64,000 bases of DNA, from NCBI GenBank assembly GCA_036245805.1, contig BTRK01000002.1, positions 620,001 through 684,000 of the forward strand. Reading direction: 5' to 3'. The DNA is from Pristionchus mayeri. Taxonomy: Eukaryota > Nematoda > Chromadorea > Rhabditida > Neodiplogasteridae. Below the pieces are notes generated by a model. It saw only the letters and a list, made by a program, of their open reading frames with translations, searched no databases and was not told where the DNA came from. The position numbers and the translations under genes are program-made. Shown one piece after another: positions 9,871-19,900 of this stretch (position 1 is the stretch's first letter; the number at the start of each line of letters is the position of its first letter).

Positions 9871-9903
9871 TCGGATATTGCCTTTGCAAAAGGCAATATC
9901 CGA
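9871..9903. repeat. Perfect 33-base palindrome
   Basis: Two 15-base arms, TCGGATATTGCCTTT and its exact complement, around a 3-base centre. It may be a short hairpin transposon end or a cruciform/terminator-like structure. No flanking duplication identified. Confidence 0.8.
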
Positions 9904-10442
9904 TGAGAAGGTTAATCGAGAACGGGGAAATGGAATAAGAAAAGAGCTGTCTGCACGCTCCGGGAAGGAAATGGCCCTTTATTCATTGGCTACAAAAAAT
10001 GTGAAGTCATTATTCAGTCAAACAAATATGGATACATAAGAGCGTCTTGAACAACCTGGGAAATGAGGAAAAAGCTTCGGCGGAGATTCTTTCAAGAAGA
10101 GGATCGTAGGACCTGAGCTTCCAAAGTGCCAGTAGCCACAGCCGGGATATGAATAACGAACAAAACAAAATCAAATGTGATTTAAGTCGTGACTACCAAT
10201 TTCTGATTTCTTAGGGATATAAATATTGGGGGGAAAGCCTGGGCTCTTGAACCTCACACTATTACTAAAAAGCCAAATATTCTCGATAAATTATATTGAC
10301 AATTACCATAATCATTTTATCGATGTGAGTTCAATAGATCATTAGGAATTCGCAAATTTTGTCAACCCGTTCATTCATTTCGCGCTCTTTTCTCAGTTCT
10401 GATCGGTCGCCCGTCTCCCTTTCTGAGCTGAATAATCGGACG

Positions 10443-13115
10443 ATGGTTATTTTCCTAGTGATTTCTATGTTTGCCAACGCGTTTTAGTAGTTTCATGAAC
10501 TTTTTAAGTTATGTAACAATTTTATAGATTCTTGTGCTACTGTCCATTTTCGCGTTTCTCGGTGGATCTTGCGCGGGTAAATTTTATGACAAAACAGGTT
10601 CTCAAAAATATCGTTTTAGATGTAAACCCTTGCATCTACAAAACAAAAGGATTGAAGTCATTGGACAATTATCATGTACAGTCGGTAGGTAAAATTTAAT
10701 TTTAATTTAAAATTGAAAACGAAATATTTTCAGGTTCTGCATGCTTACCTTCAAACAAGAAAACTTGACTGCACTCACTTCAACACGAGAAATGTCACGT
10801 ACACTCTAAAGTATGTTCAAATCTCGAGATTTTTTCAAATTAAGAAAATTAAAATTAACAAAAAAAAATATATATTTTTACCACTGACGTTGTTACACTT
10901 CATTTTGTGTGAAATTTGTACTCAAGATACTTTGACTTTCGAGTGGGAATTTTAACATTCTCAACACTCGTTCATTTTCAGAGTACAACACAACGGAACT
11001 ACAGAAGACATCGATAGTTTTGGATGCTCAAGTGGCATTAACTACCACTATATTGTGAAAGGTGCAGACTTCGTGAGACTTCTTGGATAGTTTGAGTTTT
11101 CTAAATTCTTTTACGACTAAAATCTAGCTTATGAAGCAATCCAAAGAGTGTCAATTCCTCGCGTTCGATTAAAACATGCTGAATTCGATATTGAATTCAG
11201 TAGCAAAAATAAATTTCAAAATCGAATATCAAATTAAAGAAAATTATAAATGCCAATTATTACAGGCAGTAGTGCGAAAACATTCTTCAACAATTCCGAC
11301 CAAGTTATTTTTTACGCAGCACCAGGTGAATTTTCCGCAACACCAATGGTTTACTTATTATTGCCTTTTCAGTTGATCGCACATGCGAAAATCCGTACAA
11401 ATTACGCAAAGCATTCTCACGAGCCTTGATGCCAAAATACACTGCAGGAACGAATATGGAATCAGCAAAATTAGAAGTGAAAGCATTCATTTTCATGCTC
11501 ATTTTTTACAAAAAAAAATTCAAAAATGTATTTAAAATATTTCAATAATTTCAAATATATTTCAGTGCAAAGGAGTAGAGGAGTGGAATATCGATGGACG
11601 CCACGTTTATGGTATTTTTTGAAGCCCAGTCCCGTTACTTCTTTGAATTATTCCGTTAATGTCTCGCTCAAAAAACACATTATATTTTAATGTCTGAATT
11701 CGTAGAAGGCCCAACTTGCAAGACGCAAACAGGCATGAATGACCCCGGATTCTACGTGACGCTTATCACGGGAGTAGAAAAGCGCCTTGGCACTAATGAT
11801 TTCTGCTACGATCCAAATTCTAGATGTTAGTTTATGAATATATAAATTTATCAGAACACTTCTCCATCTCTTAAAGGAGGAGTAAACTTAAAATTCAATT
11901 TTTGAAGCTATAATATGCGCTGCTTAGAGCTCCACAACGATAAGAAGCTCCGAAATTTTCACATTGATATCTCCATTCCGAACAGAGTTCTAGCTAGTTG
12001 GCTGGAAGCCAGATCAGGGAAAGCTCAGGGAATGGGGCGAGATAGCACGCTACTTGAAGAGAGTGCGTCGCTAGGTGAAACATATTCCAACCGGGCGCGC
12101 GTTTGCATTTACTCCTCCTTTAATATCCTCTCGCGTTTTTAAAACAGAATGCTGTGTATTCCAAAACGCGGCCACGGCGGAGCGCGGATCCCGCTGGTTT
12201 CTTTTGTGTAAACACGAGTACGTTTCAAGCAGTGTGATATGGCGTTAAAAATCGCTAGTTAGATCTTTGATATGAATTCCCGCAATTTCATATCTCCGTT
12301 CCCTGAAGAGCTAGCGAAATTAAATTTGGTTTATAAGGTTCACAGTGTCGGAAAACCTTATTACCCAAATTTCAAGTCTCTAACTCTTCAGGGAAGGGAG
12401 TTATGAAATTGCGGGAATTTAACTCAAGGATCGAACTCGTCATTTTTAAAATCACATGATTTTCTTGTTCCTCGCAGTATTCATGATATCTGTCTTTGGA
12501 AATTTTTCATCGATAGTAATATCAGGATCTTAAAATTGTTTGACACACGGAAAAATAGTTTACCTAATGAACTAATCATCGATAACAATTATCCGTACTC
12601 CATCTCATCTTCAGACGCAATACACATGCGATTTGCGATGCCTGCGAGATGAAAAGCCATGTTGAAGGATCTAATTGGCCAGCTATATGTCCGTGTGTCA
12701 GACTATTGTCAGATCCCGAGCCTATCCTCGTAGCAAAATACAAAAGATAGAAATGTCGATCCGGAATAATGCGATGAAAATCGAACTTTCGTTACTTGAA
12801 AACTATTGTTTTTCCATGAAAACGGTTCGCAGGGATCCGCAGTCCGCCGCGTCCTCATCTGTTCAATGCGATTAGCATAAATCATTCCTGGTCTTGACTA
12901 AATAGCCAATTTCAGCTCTCTACATTCCGGATGAAGTCCTTATTCTCATTCTGGCTATCTTCGTGGCACTTATATCCCTCTGCTGCGCGCCTGTCGCACT
13001 TTTCGTTTGCGTGTCCTTCTTCAGCAGCAGAAAATCCACCATCAGTCGTCAAACTACACAGGAAACTGGAATAACTTCGACGAATACAAACAATAATACT
13101 TCCGGTCGCCAGTAA
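10443..13115 (+). CDS. Single-pass membrane protein, tandem copy 1 (unknown family)
   Basis: Ten exons: 10443-10457, 10528-10576, 10620-10684, 10734-10810, 10982-11061, 11266-11325, 11373-11476, 11566-11611, 11706-11825, 12916-13115; 271 residues, all GT-AG with matching phases. Structure: signal peptide (MVIFLILVLLSIFAFLGGSC), an ectodomain of about 185 residues with about seven cysteines and N-glycosylation motifs (NVT, NGT, NNS), one TM helix (VLILILAIFVALISLCCAPV), and a short basic then Ser/Thr/Asn-rich tail ending TNNNTSGRQ. I recognise no domain; the spaced cysteines suggest a small disulphide-bonded receptor-like fold. CTTTTCTCAG near 10394 is a possible trans-splice acceptor. Intron 9 holds two MITEs. 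The whole model is mirrored by copy 2 about 3.3 kb downstream, which supports the exon calls. Confidence 0.75.
11875..12119. mobile_element. TTAA-flanked MITE in intron 9 of membrane-protein copy 1
   Basis: 245 bp, terminal repeats AGGAGGAGTAAA / TTTACTCCTCCT, TTAA at 11871-11874 and 12120-12123. Same family as 1366-1609, with conserved interior including GAAGCTCCGAAATTTTCACA. Absent from the corresponding intron of copy 2, so it entered after the gene duplication. Confidence 0.85.
12274..12420. mobile_element. Hairpin MITE with AATTCCCGCAATTTC ends
   Basis: About 147 bp forming an imperfect foldback: AATTCCCGCAATTTCAT at the left pairs with ATGAAATTGCGGGAATT at the right, and CCCTGAAGAG pairs with CTCTTCAGGG. 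The arms resemble the hairpin at 47236-47455. Confidence 0.75.
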
Positions 13116-13789
13116 AGGTAAAAAAGTTTAGGATTCAACCACTTCAAATGATTTTGCAGCAGTCAAGAAACGACCATTATGACGCCATCTGGTGGGCGAC
13201 AATAGACATCTTAAATCCATGAATGTCAAATAAAGTGATTTGCTATGTACCACACAGACAACACCAAAAACAAGCAAATCCAGAGCGTTTTTCGATTTTT
13301 CTCACTCGATATTTACTCATGAATTGAACTTCGTCTTTCATGATTCCTCCGTTCTTTAGTTACACTTTGCAGGAAGAGAGGATGTTGAGCATTAGAAAAG
13401 GGTACGTGTTATATATATAATGGAGAAGGTTGAACCGATCTCGAGATGGCTCTGGTTGCGAAGGGAGAATGGGTACGGACAAGAGACGATAAGTGTTTAG
13501 ATCAAAGAACGAGGATAATGCATGAAGAGAGTGACCCCCCAGCTTTTTGCGACCATAAAGGGTCCATTAGGGATAGAAATCTTTATCTGTCTGGTCTCGA
13601 GAACCTCACACTAATATTCCAAAACGCACATATTTTCGATAAATTATATTGACAATTACCATAATCATTTTATCGATGACTTCAATAGATCAATTTTAAT
13701 TAAATTTGGCCAGGCCATTCATTCATTTCGAGCTCTTTTCTCAGATCTGATCGGTGGTCGTCTCCCTTTCTGAGCTGAATAATCGGACG
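13116..13789. other. Spacer between the two membrane-protein genes
   Basis: 3' end of copy 1 (possible 3' UTR intron acceptor near 13160, AATAAAG near 13230), then the promoter of copy 2. The segment 13600-13789 closely matches the flank of copy 1 (GATAAATTATATTGACAATT and TCTGAGCTGAATAATCGGAC), so the promoter was duplicated with the gene. No other gene seen. Confidence 0.6.
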
Positions 13790-15713
13790 ATGGTTATTTT
13801 TTGCTTTTTTTTCTATGTTTGCCAACTCGTTTTAGTAGTTTCATGAACTTTTTAAGTTATCTAACACTCTTATAGATCCTTGTGCTACTGTCCGTTTTCG
13901 CGTTTCTCGGCGGATCTTGGGCAGGTAATTTTAATGACAAAACAGATTCTCAAAAATATCGTTTTAGATGTAAACCCTTGCATCTACAAAACAAAAGGAT
14001 TGAAGTCATTGGACAATTATCATGTACAGTCGGTAGGTAAAATTTTTAAAAAATTGAAAACGAAATATTTTCAGGTTTTGCATGCTTACCTTCAAACAAG
14101 AAAACTTGACTGCACTCACTTCAACACGAGAAATGTCACGTACACTCTAAAGTATGTTTAAATATCGAATAAGAACTTTTTCAAATTAAAAAAAAGTAAA
14201 ATTGACAAAAAATAGATGTATTTTTATCACTGACATTGTTACATTTTATTATATTTTATATATTTTTGGTGATATTTAAACTCAAGATACTTTGACTTTT
14301 GGGTGGGAATTTGAATATTGTCAACACTCGCTCATTTTCAGAGTACAACACAACGGAACTACAGAAGACATCGATAGTTTTGGATGCTCAAGTGACATTG
14401 ACTACCACTATAATGTGAAAAGTACATTCTTTTTAACATTTGTTGGATTACTGGGCACAGTATTCTTTCTTCTCTTAGCACTAAAATATAGGCTTGGTAA
14501 GCAATCCGCTCAGGGTCAATTTCTCACTTTCACTTAAAACAATACAGAGTTCGATATTGCATTCAGTTGCAAAAATTCATTATTCAAATCGAATACCAAA
14601 TTAAAGAAAATTTAATAAATTTATTTTCAGGCAGCCCTACGCCTACATTCTTCAAAAATTCCGATCAAGTTGCCATTTTTTGCGCAGCACCAGGTGAATT
14701 TCCCACAATACAAATGGTTTACTATCTTGTAATTTTTTTTCTTTTCAGCTGATCGCATATGCGAAAATCCGTACAAACTGATCAAAAGATGGTTCATTAC
14801 CGTCTTCTTGGTTCCAAAATACACTGCAGGAACAGATAAGGAACCTGCAAAATTGGAAGTAGGCATTCATTTTACTATTTATACTTTTGAAGATCAAAAT
14901 ACATATTTTAAACAATATTTCACGATTTACCCAAAAAATTTATTTCAGTGCAAAGGAGTGGAGAAATGGAATTTCGGAGGAGACAAACTATCCCGTATTT
15001 TTGTCACCTCATTACCGTTGCTTCCTCTCATTGTACTATTCCCTCCAATTCCTCATCCGAGGTTCAAGCTTAAAAATCAGATAACTTTTATGTTGTAGTG
15101 AATGAATTCGAAGGACCAATTTGCAAGAAGCAACCAGGCACGAATGACCCCGGCTTCTACGTGACGTTTAAACGAACGGGAGAGGAAAAGCGCATTGACC
15201 ACGACGATGCCTGCGTCGATGCTTGTTCGTTTGTTTATCTGTAAAAGCCTAAGCCTAATAAACCTAAATTGCTTCAGCGCGTCGCTTCGCTCCGCGCTGA
15301 AGCCAAGCCTAAACACATTTTATGAATCTTATTTGCCTCCACACATTCTCTCGCGTTCCTCTAACCGAAATGCGATGGATTTATAGAGAGATGAGATATA
15401 GACTTATTGGCTATATCTCATCAATCTGTATATACATGGTGGCCATCGTCATTCATCTCCCTATATAGAGAAATGAAATATAGCCTTGTGGGCCTCGACA
15501 ATTTAGCCAATTTCAGCTTTCAATATCCCGACCGAATTCCTCCTTCTCGGTCTGGCCATCCTCATATCACTTATTTCCCTCTGCTTCGCTCCTGTCGCAC
15601 TATACGTTTGCGTGTCGTTCAAACGCAGCAAATCCGCTATCAGTCCTCAAACTACTAAGCAAACTGGAATAACTTCGACGAATACAAACAATAACACTTC
15701 TGGTCGCCAGTAA
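13790..15713 (+). CDS. Single-pass membrane protein, tandem copy 2 (unknown family)
   Basis: Ten exons parallel to copy 1: 13790-13816, 13876-13924, 13968-14032, 14075-14151, 14342-14421, 14631-14693, 14749-14858, 14949-14994, 15099-15224, 15517-15713; about 279 residues. Exons 3-5 are nearly identical to copy 1 (DVNPCIYKTKGLKSLDNYHV), while exons 6-10 have diverged. The TM segment is FLLLGLAILISLISLCFAPV and the tail again ends TNNNTSGRQ. The exon 1 donor (TAT/GTTTGC) and exon 9 donor (GTTCGT) are weak, and the exon 9 acceptor differs from copy 1, so these boundaries are the least certain. Reading through the exon 9 donor would give a shorter protein ending CSFVYL without a TM helix. Confidence 0.7.
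15270..15301. repeat. GC-rich hairpin in intron 9 of copy 2
   Basis: CTTCAGCGCG and CGCGCTGAAG form a 10-bp stem around an 11-base loop. A second stem (GATGAGATATAG / CTATATCTCATC) lies near 15388-15421. Neither has a homologue in copy 1. Confidence 0.65.
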
Positions 15714-16918
15714 AGGTAAAAAAGGCAGAGGTTCCACCTCAAGTGATTTTGCAGCAGTCAAGAAACGACCACCGTGACGCCGTGTGGTGAACGACAGAAG
15801 GCATCTCAAATCCATGAATGTCAAATAAAGTGATTTACTAAGTTCAGCAACGACATGATCAATCTTTCTGACATTTAGTCGGATTATAAAAGTCGGATGA
15901 AAACCTTCCAGTGTCATTCTGTAAATAAGACAATATATCTGAAAAATCTAGTCATTTCTATTCCATACTGTTCTATCAATACTGTGCGATTAGGCTTTTT
16001 AAAATCTCAAAGACTCAATGCTTGATCTTCGTCAGAATTTCACATCAATCAGCTCGCTAAACACCGTATATTGGTTCCATTCTTTTTCTTCTGCCGTTGC
16101 ATCTCTGATGCAGTTCAGTTACGCAGTTTGGAATGCGACGCAGCGGTCTCGTTGTTCGCCATTGTCTAACCTCACCCTCACATCATAATGAACTCATTAG
16201 TTCAAGCGGCTATCTCACTTGGCAGCACGAAACTGGGTAAGAAAGTGAGCCGCCGCCACGAGAATAGGGTGTGACCCAGCGGCCGCGCGATTGTTGTGAA
16301 AATGCACTGCGAAACGAGAAGCGCGTGAACAGGCACCACCTAAGCACACACACCCAAGCCGAAGGCCATATATCTCCCCTCCCATCCCCAATCGCCCTTT
16401 ACATCCACAGCTCCGTGTGGATTGATTGACTATTGATTGATTAGCCCGACTTCGTAGTCTTCGAAGTTTCTCCTAATCTCTGGGCGGTTCCCATCAGCGA
16501 AAGTCTTGCTGTGCTTAGGCTCCGCCCCTCCCCCTCTCTTACTTTCTCCCCCTCCTCCCCCCTCCCCTCCCTTCACAGGTATAGTAACGACGGGCGAGAA
16601 AGAGAGCTAGAGAGATACTTACCTAGCTCTGCGGCCGCGCGCGCTCTCGCATCTTCCTCTTCCTCCTCCTCCCTATTATCGCCATCTCATCATCATCATT
16701 GTTACAATGCCCGTGCTCTTTCGCTATATGTGTCTCTCTCCCTTGCTGGTCACTGGCCCCGCTTATCATTCGTGTCGCTGCCGCCGTGTTGTTGCTTGTT
16801 CGCTACTCGTGTAAATGCGCACGCCTACCGTACTCGCATGGTACCGTAATCCTATCGTAATCCGCATTGCAGCGTTCAGGCCGGCACCACCGCGAAGCCG
16901 GGTAACGATACGAATCCG
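15714..16918. other. Intergenic region before the peroxidase gene
   Basis: Begins with the 3' UTR of the membrane-protein gene (AATAAAG near 15826). From 16200 the sequence becomes GC- and CT-rich, with low-complexity TCCTCC runs at 16540-16680, probably promoter sequence for the peroxidase gene. Open frames here are composed of simple sequence. No RNA gene recognised. Confidence 0.5.
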
Positions 16919-19900
16919 ATGCGAGCCGCACAGCTCATCGCAGTCACTACGCTGCTGTTCGGCCGTAAGTCTAATGGTTCCAAACTTGACTCTAGATAGG
17001 TTTGGTTCCTGGTACTTATCGCTCGGGTACCACATTGGTGCCAGAGCCCAGGATGCGCCATTGGTGCCACCCATCCTAGCGTCCTTCCCAATTCAGTCCG
17101 TAAAACCTTCATGATAAGCATTCGATTGGCGCATGCTAACTGTTCATCCTTGGGCGCGCGTTCACTGAGCTTGTTCTTCGAAATTGTTATCGCACACCAG
17201 TCACCATTGCGTTTCCGCTGAATCCGCACAATCATAGCCAGTCGGATTGGATGATCTGTAAAAGCGAAAGCGATTTGGGAGTCGCCGTTTCCAGAGCGGG
17301 GGCAGCGGAGCGAGGGGTCGGTAACCCCTCGCGCCCCCCGCGCTAACGGGGTTAGGGCGGATAAGAAAGTAAGGGGGTGCAGTAGCAGCTCATGGATAGG
17401 GGGGGGGGCGATTCTGGAAATGGAGATAGGGAGAGATAGAGCAAAGATTTGGGCGCGGCCCTCGAATTCTTATCTGCGGCGCATACTTTTTCTGCAATCG
17501 CAGTAAATCAAGTAAATCAAGCACACTCCTTATCGAGCACACCGACTATAGTCGAGTAGCGTACCTGGTACGGACAGGATAAGCTTCCGCAACGAACCGC
17601 ACCCTTTCCACCATGAGCTATCATAGCGACAAGGGGTGAAACAAGGTGATAGGGATGATTTATCTGCGAACCATGCCGCTTTAGCGCCGCGAAAGACAAT
17701 GACAGCTGCCTTTCGGTGGCTATTTCGATACGTTCTTTACAAAAAAAAAAAATTCGAAAAAAGGCCTAATAACTCAAGTTTTGCATCTTTTCCATTACAG
17801 ATTTGGCCGCGCAGCGTCTCTCGCCTCCCGTCACTTCTCGATTCAAGTGTCTCACCAATGGCTGCTGTGACCAGCACGAATGGTGCCGATTCTGGGCCTC
17901 GATCGGCGAGTGCCAGGTACGTTCCAGGTTCCTGGTACCGCTTCTGTTCCCACTTGGTACCCAAATCGGGTCCCGTTGCAGTCCAATGCTGAGTGGATGG
18001 CGATAAACTGCGAGTTGGCCTGCGGTACCTGCCCCAAGCCCGGTAGTACCAGCACCACTGGATCCTCAACCTCCCAGTCGACAACCAAATCCGGCGCCAC
18101 GACCGGAGTCAGCATCGGTCAGTTGCCTAATCTCCGGCGCTATTCTCCGGCTCTCTCCCGGGAAGGGAATCGATACTGATGTGGTTCAAGTACTCGCTTC
18201 TTCTCATACTTCCTCTCCCCACTTCTCCTCTCCAAAGCGTCTTTATTTCTTTTATTCTGCGCTCCTTTTTCTTCCTTACGCTTATGAATTTACCCCCTCG
18301 TCTCTCTCTCTCTCTCTTTGTTGGTCGGCACCGGCTGTTATTCCACGGGTATAGGACAACACATACTCTCACCCCTCGGCCCTTTGAGTATGCGCAACCA
18401 GGCGCATCAGAGTGATGCGCTAATCTCTGCGAACACCCGCAAGGCTTATCTATTGTGACATTACTTCTGTTGAAAATGGGTCGAATGTGAATACTATCTT
18501 GATACTTTTAGTACTTTTTTTTCAATTTCACATGAATAACTAAGTCTTGCAATTGCGTCATCACCAGCCGGCCCGATCACACCCGAAACTCTAGTGTGTA
18601 TTACAACCCGGCGCCGCGACTCGTCGGGCCCTCACCTATCGTATCAATGACAAGGAAGAAGGGGAACATTTGGCAACATGCGCCGCGAACAACCTTACTT
18701 TCTCACTCGGGACAGCCCGCCGTCGTAAAAAGAATATGCGCGCTTGAGACAGTGGCAGACAGGGGTAAAGCACAATTGTACGCGAGTGCGTGTTTATGTT
18801 TGCAAAGGGATAGCAGCGACCTTTCGAGGATCGAGACTGGGCTGCCATAGTAAGTATACGTGAAAACATTCCTTTCCCATTCCAAATCGGGACCACCACC
18901 TCTTTCTTGACTTCCCACTCCTCTTTCTGAGGCAACCCGTTCCGATTTCGAACCCTGCAATTTGGCAACAACTACTAGTCCATTTTCCGCAGTGCATCAT
19001 AACTCTCACGTTGCTCATTATGATCAATAAAGCACTTGGATGTTCTAAGGAGTGACCACCCCCGTCACTTTCCCGCTCTCTTCAGAGAGCACTTCTGTAT
19101 CAGGGGACATTAGCCACAAGACGAGTTGCTAGAGTAAGAATACGTAGATTATCAAATGGTAACGATCCTTAAAGTTCACAAATCAAAGTATCTAATTTTA
19201 GGCCTATTTGTCTCTCGTTTTGCGCTACTGTTCGAGCAGTTTCTCCAGTGATCACTCAGAGCAGCAAACGTCTCTCCCTGCGCTAATCTGGGCCATTAGC
19301 AGAGGCTTTGCAGTTGGTTTAGAGAGCAGCCACAAAAGGTCGGGTCGATGGGTGTTGCGAGTCTCGTTTTCACTTTCCCCTGCCCTTCCTCATTCCCTTA
19401 TCCTCGCGCAACGCACGTTTTGCACGGGTCAGGGATTGCGGAGGGATTATAAGGATGCGCAAGATTGACCCGGCTACTCTTCCTCCACTCACTGCTAGCA
19501 TCTCTCTCGGCTTTCCCAACTTAGGTTCGGTTCAAGGACGGATGGGGGAGAAATCTCGCGGTATGCAGCGGGAGTTGTTGCAGGGAAGATAGCAGGGATT
19601 CGCACAACTTGGAACATTCCTTGGAAATTCAGTTTCAAAGTCTGTAATGAGTAATTACATCACCGTTTTTATCCAGTTTGATTCATCACCATAATTCGAT
19701 GAATTTCGTTGAGCGAGTTTTCGAAACAAAGGGCGATCAATCGCCTCGAGAGAGGGGAAGAGCGGCTATTTCAGTAGTAAGTAATTAGAAAACGTCATGA
19801 GAGGAGGGACGGCGCACTCTGTGCGCTTTTATCGCAAGCGGCGATCGGTCCCCGCTGCTCGGTTCGAAACGCGCCCGCGCGCCTCATTAGAAGCAACAAC

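Larger units (their letters stand above)
9045..10442. other. Spacer between insulin array and membrane-protein pair
   Basis: 9050-9200 is the insulin-type promoter flank (see 7430-7826). 9574-9631 is a short element with ends related to 7164-7253. 9871-9903 is a perfect 33-base palindrome. 10200-10442 is the promoter of the first membrane-protein gene and is duplicated before the second. An open frame of 105 codons at 9553-9870 lacks splice or homology support and overlaps a similar antisense frame. Confidence 0.5.

Noticed and set aside
16511..17235. Long frames on both strands before the peroxidase gene
   Set aside because: Low-complexity Ser/Pro/Leu translations from CT-rich DNA; only the short signal-peptide exon at 16919 fits a gene.
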